DNA of 64,000 bases. Source: JBGQOJ01 sp052119585 (lineage in GTDB: Bacteria; Pseudomonadota; Alphaproteobacteria; Rhodobacterales; Rhodobacteraceae). The DNA lies in the NCBI RefSeq assembly GCF_052119585.1, contig NZ_JBGQOJ010000014.1, forward strand, positions 33,356 to 97,355, read 5' to 3'. The notes below the pieces were generated by a model, which saw only the letters and a program-made list of their open reading frames with translations, had not been told where the DNA came from and did no database searches. Each line of letters begins with the position of its first letter. The stretch's first letter is position 1. Both the position numbers and the translations under genes were made by a program. Shown one piece after another: positions 1 through 8,893 of the stretch.

Positions 1-1314
1 GGCCCGCGTCGCCCCGCGCCAGAACAAACCACCCAGCATCGCAGGCAAAATCTGCGCCAGCCCCGCAAAGGACACGATCCCGATGGCCGCCAGCGCGGTG
101 CCGCCGCCCGAAAACCGGAAATAGGCGTAGCCCAGCGCCAGAATCGCCCCGATCGACACCCGCCGCGCCAGAAGGATAACGGATCGCACGTCGCCCGACA
201 TGCTGGCCCCCTGTCGCGCAGAGCTAAGCCAGATCGGCATGACGATATGGTTCGACACCATCGTCGACAGGGCAATCGCCGCCACAATCACCATCGAGGT
301 GGCAGAGGAAAACCCGCCAAGGAACGACAGCATCGCCAGCCCCTCCTGGTTCATCGACAGGGGCAATGTCAGCACGAACAGGTCCGGGTTCGATCCGGCA
401 GGCATCTGGGACAGGCCGACAACGGCAATCGGCACAACAAACAGGCTCATCAGGAACAGATACAGCGGAAAGGCCCAGCTTGCCGTGGCCAGGTGCCGTT
501 CATCCGCGTTTTCGACCACCAGCACCTGAAACATCCGCGGCAGGCACAAAAATGCGGCCCCCGACAGGAACGTCAGCGTCACCCAGCGGCCACTGTTCAA
601 CTGCCACTCGGCAATGGGCGAGGCGTCGATCTGCGCAAGGATGTCTGTCGGGCCGCTGGCCACGCCCCAGACCACAAAGACGCCGACAGCCAAAAGGGCG
701 GCGAGCTTCACCACCGCCTCGACGGCAATCGCGGTGACAACGCCGTGGTGCCGTTCGTTCGCATCAAGGTTGCGCGTGCCGAAAATGACCGTGAACAGCG
801 CCAGCCCCGCCGCAACCCAAAGCGCGGTCGCGTTCAGGTCCTGCATTTCCCACCCATTCGGAGAGGCAGCGGCGAACACCGCAAAGGACAGGGTAACCGA
901 CTGCAATTGCAGCGCAATATAGGGCGTGGTGCCGACCACGGCCAGAACGGTCACGATCACCCCCAGCAGGTTCGACTTGCCATATCGCGACGAGATCAGG
1001 TCGGCGACAGAGGTGATGCGCTGCGTGCGCCCGATCCGCACCAGTTTGCGCACGACCCACCACCAGCCGATCATCACCAGCGTCGGCCCCAGATAGATCG
1101 TCAGAAATTCCAGCCCCGACCGCGCCGCATAGCCCACCGCGCCGTAAAACGTCCAGGCGGTGCAGTAGATCGACAGCGACAGCGTATAGACCAGCGGTGA
1201 TCGCAGCCACCCCAGCTTGCCCGCCTCCGCGCGGCGCTCTGCCAGAAAGGCGATCAGAAACAAGAAGGCGACATACCCGATACAGACACCGACAAGCAGG
1301 TTGAACGGAACCAT
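1..1314 (-). CDS. Na+/solute symporter-type membrane sensor, probable N-terminus of a histidine kinase (partial)
   Basis: The reading frame stays open from an ATG at 1314 to the window edge (438 codons), so the 3' part is missing. The translation is very hydrophobic, with many membrane segments. It carries SSSF-like stretches such as IYCTAWTFYGAVGYAARSG (about residues 50-68) and RITSVADLISSRYGKS. In the CbrA-like family this 12-13 helix domain is fused to PAS and histidine-kinase domains. The response regulator gene just upstream in the same operon suggests that arrangement here, but the kinase part is not visible. The start overlaps the previous stop by one base (TGATG), implying translational coupling. 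A plain solute:sodium symporter is the alternative. The closeness to ScfR and acs suggests it senses acetate or a related carboxylate; this is inference. Confidence 0.75.
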   Translation of the reverse strand, partial: MVPFNLLVGVCIGYVAFLFLIAFLAERRAEAGKLGWLRSPLVYTLSLSIYCTAWTFYGAVGYAARSGLEFLTIYLGPTLVMIGWWWVVRKLVRIGRTQRITSVADLISSRYGKSNLLGVIVTVLAVVGTTPYIALQLQSVTLSFAVFAAASPNGWEMQDLNATALWVAAGLALFTVIFGTRNLDANERHHGVVTAIAVEAVVKLAALLAVGVFVVWGVASGPTDILAQIDASPIAEWQLNSGRWVTLTFLSGAAFLCLPRMFQVLVVENADERHLATASWAFPLYLFLMSLFVVPIAVVGLSQMPAGSNPDLFVLTLPLSMNQEGLAMLSFLGGFSSATSMVIVAAIALSTMVSNHIVMPIWLSSARQGASMSGDVRSVILLARRVSIGAILALGYAYFRFSGGGTALAAIGIVSFAGLAQILPAMLGGLFWRGATRA

Positions 1315-1637
1315 CAGCGATCCCCGGTCACGGCAGTCGTATCGGCAGTCGCATCAGTCGTCACATCATTGGCCGTATCGGGTGTGCCCTTGTCCTGCGT
1401 CGCCCCCGACAGCCGGCGCGACAGGGCAAAGGCGATCATGATCAGCCCCGCCCAGACGGCGAACAGATAGATCGTGCCCCCTGCGGTTTCTGCCGCAGGT
1501 GTCGTGGCGGGTGACCAAAGGATCGGCACGCAAAACAGAAACGCGCCCGCAATCGGCAACAACCGCGCCGCGTCCATGATCCGCCTCTGCCGATAGGTCT
1601 GGCGGGCCAGAAACACGGGTTTCCCCTGTTCCCTCAT
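1314..1637 (-). CDS. Small two-helix membrane protein in sensor operon
   Basis: A 107-residue protein with two hydrophobic segments (about residues 24-41 and 54-71) and a Thr/Asp/Ala-rich hydrophilic tail. I recognise no domain. Its ATG overlaps the stop of the response regulator gene (ATGA) and its own stop overlaps the start of the symporter-type sensor (TGATG), so three genes are tightly coupled. Such coupling suggests it works with the sensor, perhaps as an accessory subunit; this is inference from position only. Small two-helix proteins are also found beside ActP-type acetate permeases (the YjcH/DUF485 type), but I cannot show homology here. Confidence 0.65.
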   Translation of the reverse strand: MREQGKPVFLARQTYRQRRIMDAARLLPIAGAFLFCVPILWSPATTPAAETAGGTIYLFAVWAGLIMIAFALSRRLSGATQDKGTPDTANDVTTDATADTTAVTGDR

Positions 1638-2002
1638 GGCGTCACAAGGGCCCGGACAGAGGTCAGGATTTCCGCGTTCGAAAAGGGCTTGGTCATGAAC
1701 CGGCTGACGCCGTAACGCTCTGCCAGCTCGCGGTCCTTGGTTTGCCCGCGCGCGGTCAGCATCAGAATGGGCAGGCCCGCCGTCGCCCCATCGGCCCGCA
1801 GATCTTTCAGGATGTCAAAGCCGCTGCGATTGGGCAGCATCACATCCAGGATCAGCACATCGGGGGCCTTTGCCCGCACCACATCAACCGCATCCGCCCC
1901 ATTGGAATGGGTATCGACCGCCCACCCGTCGCGCGACAGGATAAACCGGATCGCCTCGATGATGTTCGGCTCGTCTTCTATCAGAAGGACACGTTTGCCC
2001 AT
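1634..2002 (-). CDS. Single-domain response regulator
   Basis: The 122-residue protein is a lone receiver domain with no output domain. It has the acidic pair E9/D10, the phospho-acceptor D53 in LILDVMLP, T83 in LMLTARG and K105 in FMTKPF. The start at 2002 is chosen because a GGGAGGGGG ribosome binding site lies just upstream; longer upstream frames lack one and add non-receiver sequence. It is the first gene of a coupled set with the small membrane protein and the symporter-type sensor, so it is the likely phosphorylation partner of that sensor. With no DNA-binding domain it must act through a protein partner. The adjacent ScfR-like regulator is one candidate, but this is inference. Confidence 0.88.
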   Translation of the reverse strand: MGKRVLLIEDEPNIIEAIRFILSRDGWAVDTHSNGADAVDVVRAKAPDVLILDVMLPNRSGFDILKDLRADGATAGLPILMLTARGQTKDRELAERYGVSRFMTKPFSNAEILTSVRALVTP

Positions 2003-2070
2003 CCGTATCCCCCTCCCAGAGTTATGTTTAGTCTTGTTTTCCATGACTATTGCCACAAAAACAGTCGCTG

Positions 2071-3381
2071 TCAAAACCCGTTCGACAAAATGGACGGCTC
2101 GCGTCGTGCGACACAATCGCTTTGCGGGCAGATCCGGCAGCTTGTTCCGATCCTTTGGGGCGGATTTTCGGGCAGGCTGACAAGGTCTTCGGGCAGGATC
2201 AGCATGGCCGCCTGATACACCGTCGGCCCGTCGAACCCTGCGGCATGGGCAGGTTGCGACATGGCGTAGGTCAGAAACCTGCGCCCGATACGGCCCGCCG
2301 GTTCTACCACGGTGCGCACCGGCACCATCGGACGGGTCAGCGCCTGATACAGCGGCCAAAGCGGACAGGCCGCGCCAAACCGGGGCAGCGGGAAATCATC
2401 CAGCGGCTTGCGGAAGGTCAGTGTGCCCGAGCCGTCGCAGACCACCAGCCCGATGGGCGGCGCACCTTCGGGCGTGGGCAGTGCTGCCAACCTGCGAAAG
2501 ACCGACAAAAGATCAGTGCCGAATTCCGCCCCCAGCCGTGCGGGATCATATCCTGCGGACCGGGCGGCGGCGGTGAACCGCTCCAGCGGCATTCGCTCCG
2601 TATCCCGCCGGTAAAGCCGCAAGAACCCTTCGGCCAAAGACCGCGACGGGCTGCTGGTCAGTTCCGGCGCATCGGCGATCAGGCGCGCGGGCGGCGGGGG
2701 CAAGGCCCGCTCCAACTCCTCAATGTGGTAATCCCGCGCAGCAAGGAACGCCTCGACCTCTTCCTGGGGCGAGGTCAGGCTGGCCGCCGCATCACCCGCG
2801 CTGTCAAGATAGGACACCAGCGATTGCGCCCCCTCGGCCAGCCGAACGGAATCGTCGTAAAGGTTGCGGTGGAACCGCGCCTGCCATTCGGGATCAACGT
2901 CGCGCGTGTCTGCCAGAATGGACGAGGTCGACCGGATCGCGGTCACCGTCGACAAGACCTCGTGCAGCGACGCGGACAGAAATGGATCATGCGTCAGGCG
3001 GTCCGACAGAGTTTCCGCCGTCCGTTCCAGCGCTGCGGTGCGGCGGTGCTGATCGGCAATCAAACGCGCCCAACCCGGAAAGCGTCCGGCAAAATCCTCG
3101 ATCTTGTCAATTTCAACTGCGCCGCGCCCTGCCCCGGCCGCCGCATCGCGCAGGGTTTCGATCAACGACGCCTCTGCCCCGCTGGTCAGGGCGGACAGGT
3201 CGACATCCAGAATGCGCGCGATATCGACCAGAAGTTTACCGCCGATTCTGCGCCGGTTATGCTCGATCAGGTTCAGATAGGACGCCGATATTCCCGCCTG
3301 ACTGGCAAGGTCGCCCTGCTTTAGCGCTAACGCCAAACGGCGCTCGCGGATGCGGTTGCCGGTCAAAGTGTCACGTGGCAT
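2071..3381 (-). CDS. ScfR/RamB-type short-chain fatty acyl transcriptional regulator
   Basis: A 436-residue protein. Residues 8-62 are an XRE helix-turn-helix (RIRERRLALALKQGDLASQ, then SASYLNLIEHNRR). The C-terminal half resembles the DUF2083 domain of RamB/ScfR/PrpC-type regulators and ends with a conserved cysteine cluster, GTSCRICPQSDC. Relatives control acetate, propionate and glyoxylate metabolism in response to acyl-CoA or related signals. The gene diverges from the ABC importer-acs operon across a 221-bp AT-rich region, so that operon is its probable target. It lies 68 bp upstream of the response regulator and may be cotranscribed with the sensor system. Family assignment is confident; ligand and targets are inferred. 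Confidence 0.85.
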   Translation of the reverse strand: MPRDTLTGNRIRERRLALALKQGDLASQAGISASYLNLIEHNRRRIGGKLLVDIARILDVDLSALTSGAEASLIETLRDAAAGAGRGAVEIDKIEDFAGRFPGWARLIADQHRRTAALERTAETLSDRLTHDPFLSASLHEVLSTVTAIRSTSSILADTRDVDPEWQARFHRNLYDDSVRLAEGAQSLVSYLDSAGDAAASLTSPQEEVEAFLAARDYHIEELERALPPPPARLIADAPELTSSPSRSLAEGFLRLYRRDTERMPLERFTAAARSAGYDPARLGAEFGTDLLSVFRRLAALPTPEGAPPIGLVVCDGSGTLTFRKPLDDFPLPRFGAACPLWPLYQALTRPMVPVRTVVEPAGRIGRRFLTYAMSQPAHAAGFDGPTVYQAAMLILPEDLVSLPENPPQRIGTSCRICPQSDCVARREPSILSNGF

Positions 3382-3602
3382 CGAATTTGTCCCGAGTTGT
3401 CAAAGGGTTTCTGCAAGTGCGCGTAAACTAATTTACAACTTACCTTACGACATTGAATATTTCTTTACAAAATAATTGTTTCTTTAAAAGCAGTTGTTGC
3501 GAAATTTTCGTATTCAGCACGATACTGTGAACAGCCTGTAAAAGGTCAGCGGTCGACGTTTGAGGAGACGGAAACCGCATTTCACGAAATGGGAGGATAT
3601 TT
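3382..3602. promoter_or_regulatory. Divergent promoter region of the ScfR and importer-acs operons
   Basis: The 221-bp AT-rich spacer contains the palindrome GTAAACTAATTTAC at 3423-3436, two TTTCTTTA direct repeats around 3467-3490, and the imperfect palindrome TTGCGAAATTTTCG near 3497. A GGAGGATAT ribosome binding site precedes the ATG at 3603. These are candidate binding sites for the adjacent regulator; none matches an operator I can name with certainty. Confidence 0.5.
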
Positions 3603-4961
3603 ATGTCCAATTCTAATCTGACACGCCGCGGCGTGATCAAGACAGGCGCCATTGCCGGCGCCGGACTTGCAGTGCCCGCGCTTTACACGGGTGGCGTTAA
3701 CGCCGCTGCGCACACCGGCTTTACCAACGCACCACAAGGCGACACCGTAACGTTCGGCTTCAACGTGCCCCAGTCCGGCCCCTATGCCGACGAAGGCGCG
3801 GACGAACTGCGGGCGTTCCAGCTGGCTGTCGAGCATCTGAACGGCGAAGGCGACGGCGGCATGCTGCAGACCTTCTCGTCCAAGGCGCTGAAAGGCAACG
3901 GCGTTCTCGGCAAGAAAGTCGTGTATGTCACCGGTGACACACAGACCAAGTCGGATGCAGCACGCGCATCGGCCAAGTCGATGATCGAAAAAGACGGCGC
4001 AATCATGATCTCGGGCGGTTCGTCCTCTGGTGTGGCTGTGGCTGTTCAGGGTCTCTGCCAAGAGGCCGGCGTCATCTTCATGGCGGGTCTGACCCACTCG
4101 AACGACACCACCGGCAAAGACAAAAAGGCGAACGGCTTCCGCCACATGTTCAACGCTTACATGTCTGCTGCCGCGCTGGCACCGGTTCTGGAAAAGCTAT
4201 ACGGCAATGACCGTAAAGTGTATCACCTGACCGCCGACTACACTTGGGGCTGGACCCAGCAAGAGTCGATCCAGGCCGCAACCGAGGCTTTGGGCTGGAC
4301 CACGGTCAACAACGTGCTGACCCCGCTGGCCGCGACGGACTTCTCGTCCTACATCGCGCCCGTTCTGAACTCCGGCGCGGATGTGCTGGTTCTGAACCAC
4401 TACGGCGGAAACATGGTCAATTCGCTGACCAACGCGGTCCAGTTCGGCCTGCGCGACAAGGAAGTGAACGGCAAGAAGTTCGAAATCGTTGTTCCGCTCT
4501 ACTCCGAGCTGATGGCAAAAGGCGCTGGCGCCAACATCAAGGGCATCGTTGGCTCGTCCAACTGGAACTGGCAGCTAGAGGATGCGGGCACAGCCGCCTT
4601 CGTCAAGTCGTTCGGCACCAAATACGGCTTCCCGCCGTCACAGGCCGCGCACACTTGCTACGTCCAGACCCTGCTGTATGCGGACGCGGTCGAGCGTGCC
4701 GGTTCGTTCAACCCTTGTGCGGTTGTCGCGGCCCTCGAAGACTTCGAGTTCGACGGCATGGGCAACGGCCCGACGCTGTATCGTGGCTCGGATCACCAGT
4801 GCTTCAAGGACGTGCTTGTTGTGAAGGGTAAAGAGAACCCCGAGAACGAATACGATCTGCTGGAACTGGTCGAGGTCACACCAGCCGCACAGGTTACCTA
4901 TCCGCCGGATCACCCCATGTTTGCCGGTGGCGAACTGGGTGAATGCAACCCGGGCGCATAA
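3603..4961 (+). CDS. ABC transporter substrate-binding protein, branched-chain amino acid type
   Basis: A 452-residue periplasmic binding protein of the LivJ/AmiC type (peripla_BP_6). A Tat-like signal with twin arginine at residues 8-9 (TRRGVIK) is followed by a hydrophobic stretch and an Ala-rich cleavage region. The mature part opens with TVTFGFNVPQSGPYADEG, typical of this family. It is the first gene of a complete five-gene importer ending in acs. Substrates of this class include amino acids, urea, amides and carboxylates. The flanking ScfR regulator and acs point to a short-chain carboxylate, which is inference. Two stem-loops follow the gene and may keep its mRNA more abundant than the permease message. 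Confidence 0.9.
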   Translation: MSNSNLTRRGVIKTGAIAGAGLAVPALYTGGVNAAAHTGFTNAPQGDTVTFGFNVPQSGPYADEGADELRAFQLAVEHLNGEGDGGMLQTFSSKALKGNGVLGKKVVYVTGDTQTKSDAARASAKSMIEKDGAIMISGGSSSGVAVAVQGLCQEAGVIFMAGLTHSNDTTGKDKKANGFRHMFNAYMSAAALAPVLEKLYGNDRKVYHLTADYTWGWTQQESIQAATEALGWTTVNNVLTPLAATDFSSYIAPVLNSGADVLVLNHYGGNMVNSLTNAVQFGLRDKEVNGKKFEIVVPLYSELMAKGAGANIKGIVGSSNWNWQLEDAGTAAFVKSFGTKYGFPPSQAAHTCYVQTLLYADAVERAGSFNPCAVVAALEDFEFDGMGNGPTLYRGSDHQCFKDVLVVKGKENPENEYDLLELVEVTPAAQVTYPPDHPMFAGGELGECNPGA

Positions 4962-4972
4962 GCCTACTCATC

Positions 4973-5025
4973 GACCGCACCTTCGGGTGCGGTCGTTCCT
5001 GCCGGAGCGGTAAAACCGCTGCCGG
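4973..5025 (+). terminator. Two stem-loops between binding protein and permease genes
   Basis: The first is a perfect 9-bp stem (GACCGCACC, TTCG loop, GGTGCGGTC; 4973-4994). The second is AGCGGT-AAA-ACCGCT (5006-5020), extended by CCGG pairs around a bulge. There is no T-tract. They look like an attenuating or mRNA-stabilising element rather than a full terminator, as is common after genes for abundant binding proteins. Confidence 0.65.
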
Positions 5026-5054
5026 TCCACCAATCACATCAATCGGGTGGGGAC

Positions 5055-6086
5055 ATGGACGCGATCCTTCTGCAAATCCTGAACGGTCTGGACAAAGGCA
5101 GCGCCTATGCGCTGATTGCTCTCGGACTTACACTTATATTCGGCACGCTTGGCGTGGTGAACTTTGCGCATGGCGCCCTGTTCATGATCGGCGCGTTCTG
5201 CGCGGTCACCCTTCAAAAGATCTTTTCGATCTCCACAGAGACGATAGATCCGACAAAGCTCGACTTTCTCGGGAACCCTCAGGTCATCAAGACTCCTATT
5301 CTGGAAAGCTGGTTCGGGGTCGAGACCGGCAGTGCCATACTGGACTGGTCGGTTCCGCTGGCCATCCTGTTCGCCATTCCGATCATGGTCGCCGTTGGTT
5401 TCATCATGGAACGCGGCCTGATCAAGCATTTCTACAAACGCCCCCATGCCGACCAGATCCTTGTGACCTTCGGCCTTGCGATCGTGATGCAGGAAGTCAT
5501 CAAATATTACTACGGTGCCAACCCGATCCCGACCCCGGCCCCCGAGGTTTTCCGCGGATCGTTCGATTTCGGTGTTCTGCTCGGATTTGATCCCAACGCG
5601 ATCATTTACCCCTATTGGCGTCTGGTCTACTTCGGCTTCTCAGCCATGATCATCGGTGCGGTGTTCGCCTTTCTGCAATTCACCACCTTCGGGATGGTCG
5701 TGCGGGCCGGTATGGCCGACCGTGAAACCGTGGGCCTTCTGGGCATCAACATCGACAAGCGTTTCACCATAATGTTCGGCCTTGCCGCCGCAGTCGCGGG
5801 CCTTGCCGGAGTGATGTATGCGCCGATCAACAGTCCGAACTACCATATGGGCATGGATTTCCTTGTGCTGTCCTTCGTCGTGGTGGTTGTCGGCGGCATG
5901 GGCAGTCTGCCCGGCGCCGTTCTGGCAGGCTTTATGTTGGGTATTCTGGAAAGCTTTGCCTCGATGAACGAGATAAAGTCCCTGATCCCCGGCATCGACC
6001 AGATCATCATCTACCTGATCGCGATCATCGTATTGCTGACCCGTCCCCGTGGCCTGATGGGCCGCAAAGGCGTGATGGAGGAATAA
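5055..6086 (+). CDS. ABC transporter permease, LivH type
   Basis: A 343-residue inner-membrane permease with about eight hydrophobic segments. It shows family signatures VNFAHGALFMIGAF near residues 36-49 and VVVVGGMGSLPGAVLAGFMLGILES near the C-terminus. It carries a longer periplasmic insertion (about residues 55-95) than E. coli LivH. A GGGG ribosome binding site lies upstream. It would form the membrane channel with the LivM-type partner that starts 3 bp after its stop. The substrate cannot be read from the permease. Confidence 0.92.
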   Translation: MDAILLQILNGLDKGSAYALIALGLTLIFGTLGVVNFAHGALFMIGAFCAVTLQKIFSISTETIDPTKLDFLGNPQVIKTPILESWFGVETGSAILDWSVPLAILFAIPIMVAVGFIMERGLIKHFYKRPHADQILVTFGLAIVMQEVIKYYYGANPIPTPAPEVFRGSFDFGVLLGFDPNAIIYPYWRLVYFGFSAMIIGAVFAFLQFTTFGMVVRAGMADRETVGLLGINIDKRFTIMFGLAAAVAGLAGVMYAPINSPNYHMGMDFLVLSFVVVVVGGMGSLPGAVLAGFMLGILESFASMNEIKSLIPGIDQIIIYLIAIIVLLTRPRGLMGRKGVMEE

Positions 6087-6089
6087 GCC

Positions 6090-7274
6090 ATGTTTGGCCT
6101 GGACAAAAAAGACACCACACTTCTTGTCATCGTCGCTTTGATGACCTTCGCGGCCCCGTTCCTGCTGAACCCCTTCCCCTCGGGATCGGAACTTGCGCAG
6201 TTCAACGCGGGCTACCCTGACCTGATGCAACGGTTCGTGATCTTCGGGATTTTCGCGATCGGGTTCAACATCCTGTTCGGCCTGACCGGCTATCTTTCCT
6301 TCGGTCACGCCGCCTTTCTGGGCGTCGGATCCTACTCTGCCGTCTGGATGATGAAGCTGCTGACGATGAACGTGATCCCCGCTATCCTGCTCAGCGTTAT
6401 CGTGGCGGGCCTGTTCTCTTTGGTGATCGGCTATATCTCGCTGCGCCGTTCGGGCATCTACTTTTCGATCCTGACGCTGGCCTTTGCGCAGATGTCGTTC
6501 AACCTGGCCTATTCGGTGCTGACCCCGATCACCAACGGCGAAACCGGCCTGCAGATCACGCTACGCGATCCGCGTATTCTGGACGGGGTGAATTCGGCCA
6601 AATACACCAACATCTTCGGCCTTCAGATGAATGAAACCTACACCCTTGCGATGGGTCCCTGGGCGTTCCAGTTCAACGCGGGCTTCTATCTGTCGGCCAT
6701 CATCATGCTGGTCGCCTTCTACATCTCGATGCGCATCTTCCGGTCGCCCTTCGGCCTGATGCTGCGCGCCGTCAAAACCAACCAGCAGCGCCTGAACTAC
6801 ACCGGCATCAACACCCGCCCCTACACTTTGGCGGCCTTTGTGATCTCGGGCATGTATGCCGGTCTGGCCGGTGGCCTTCTGGCCTCGATGGACCCTCTGG
6901 CAGGGGCCGACCGGATGCAGTGGACAGCCTCTGGCGAGGTGGTGCTGATGACGATCCTTGGCGGGGCCGGCACTCTTCTGGGGCCGATCCTTGGCGCGGG
7001 CTTTATCAAGTATTTCGAGAACATCTTCTCGAAGATCAACGACAACGTGCTGCACCAGTGGTTCTCGTTCATGCCGGACGGGCTTGAGGATTTCGTTGTC
7101 TTCATCGTCCATCCCTTTGTCGGCAAAGGCTGGAGCCTGACCCTTGGCCTGATGTTCATGGCCGTGGTGATCTTCCTGCCCGGTGGCCTGATGGAGGGCG
7201 GTCAGAAGCTGGGGCGCCTGTTCCGCCGCAAACCCAAGGACGCTGGCACCTCCGCCACGTCCCCCGCAGAATAA
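6090..7274 (+). CDS. ABC transporter permease, LivM type
   Basis: A 394-residue permease with the typical LivM motif GLTGYLSFGHAAFLGVGSYSA (about residues 66-86) and, near the C-terminus, ILGGAGTLLGPILGAGFIKY. It has about ten membrane segments and a basic cytoplasmic tail (RLFRRKPKDAG). It begins 3 bp after the LivH-type gene and is followed 12 bp later by the first ATPase gene, so all are one operon. Together with the LivH-type protein it forms the transmembrane part of the importer. Confidence 0.92.
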   Translation: MFGLDKKDTTLLVIVALMTFAAPFLLNPFPSGSELAQFNAGYPDLMQRFVIFGIFAIGFNILFGLTGYLSFGHAAFLGVGSYSAVWMMKLLTMNVIPAILLSVIVAGLFSLVIGYISLRRSGIYFSILTLAFAQMSFNLAYSVLTPITNGETGLQITLRDPRILDGVNSAKYTNIFGLQMNETYTLAMGPWAFQFNAGFYLSAIIMLVAFYISMRIFRSPFGLMLRAVKTNQQRLNYTGINTRPYTLAAFVISGMYAGLAGGLLASMDPLAGADRMQWTASGEVVLMTILGGAGTLLGPILGAGFIKYFENIFSKINDNVLHQWFSFMPDGLEDFVVFIVHPFVGKGWSLTLGLMFMAVVIFLPGGLMEGGQKLGRLFRRKPKDAGTSATSPAE

Positions 7275-7286
7275 GGAGCCTGAAAT

Positions 7287-8045
7287 ATGGGAATCCTGGA
7301 AATCAAAGGGGTCGGCAAGCGTTTCGGCGGTCTGCAAGCCCTTAACAATGTGAACCTGTCGGTTCAGGAAAACACGGTTCATGCAATCATCGGCCCGAAC
7401 GGGGCCGGTAAATCCACCCTGCTGAACTGCCTGATCGGCAAGCTGATGCCCGACACCGGATCGGTAATGTTCGACGGGCAGTCGGTTCTGGGCCGCAAAC
7501 CGCACGAGATCTGCCAGATGGGCATTTCCCGCGTGTTCCAGACGCCGGAAATTTTCGGCGACCTGACCGTCTATGAAAACGTTCTGATCCCCTGCTTTGC
7601 CAAACGCGATGGCGCATTCGAGCTGAACGCCCTGTCGATGGTGCGCAATCAGGCCGATATGCGCGACAAGGCCGAACAAATACTGATCGACGTGAACATG
7701 CAGGACAAACGAGACATGCATGCCGCCAGCCTGTCGCGCGGCGACAAACGCCGCCTGGAAATGGCGATGTGTCTGGTGCAGGACCCGAAATTGCTGTTGC
7801 TGGACGAACCCACCGCCGGCATGGCGCGGGCCGATACCAACAACACCATCGACCTGCTGAAAGAGATCAAGTCCAAGCGCGACATCACCATGGCCATCAT
7901 CGAACATGACATGCATGTGGTGTTCTCGCTGGCGGAACGGATCACCGTCATGGCGCAGGGCACACCGCTGGTCGAGGATATACCGGCGAACATTAAAGGC
8001 CACCCCAAGGTGCAGGAAGCGTACCTTGGAACGTCGCACGGGTAA
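7287..8045 (+). CDS. ABC transporter ATP-binding protein, LivG type
   Basis: A 252-residue ATPase. Walker A is GPNGAGKSTLLN (about residues 36-47), Walker B is LLLLDEPTAGM, and the switch histidine lies in IIEHDMHVV. The ABC signature reads LSRGDKRRLEM, whereas LivG proteins usually have LSHGEQR or LSGGQ; the substitution is conservative enough for activity. It pairs with the LivF-type ATPase 12 bp downstream to energise the importer. Confidence 0.92.
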   Translation: MGILEIKGVGKRFGGLQALNNVNLSVQENTVHAIIGPNGAGKSTLLNCLIGKLMPDTGSVMFDGQSVLGRKPHEICQMGISRVFQTPEIFGDLTVYENVLIPCFAKRDGAFELNALSMVRNQADMRDKAEQILIDVNMQDKRDMHAASLSRGDKRRLEMAMCLVQDPKLLLLDEPTAGMARADTNNTIDLLKEIKSKRDITMAIIEHDMHVVFSLAERITVMAQGTPLVEDIPANIKGHPKVQEAYLGTSHG

Positions 8046-8057
8046 GGGAGCAGAACC

Positions 8058-8807
<750 letters not shown>

Positions 8808-8893
8808 CGGCCAATTGCCGCGCGCCGCCACAGTGATCCCGGCGCGCGGACCACAACCGGACAGATAGCCGGACAGACAGAAAGTATACGAAT

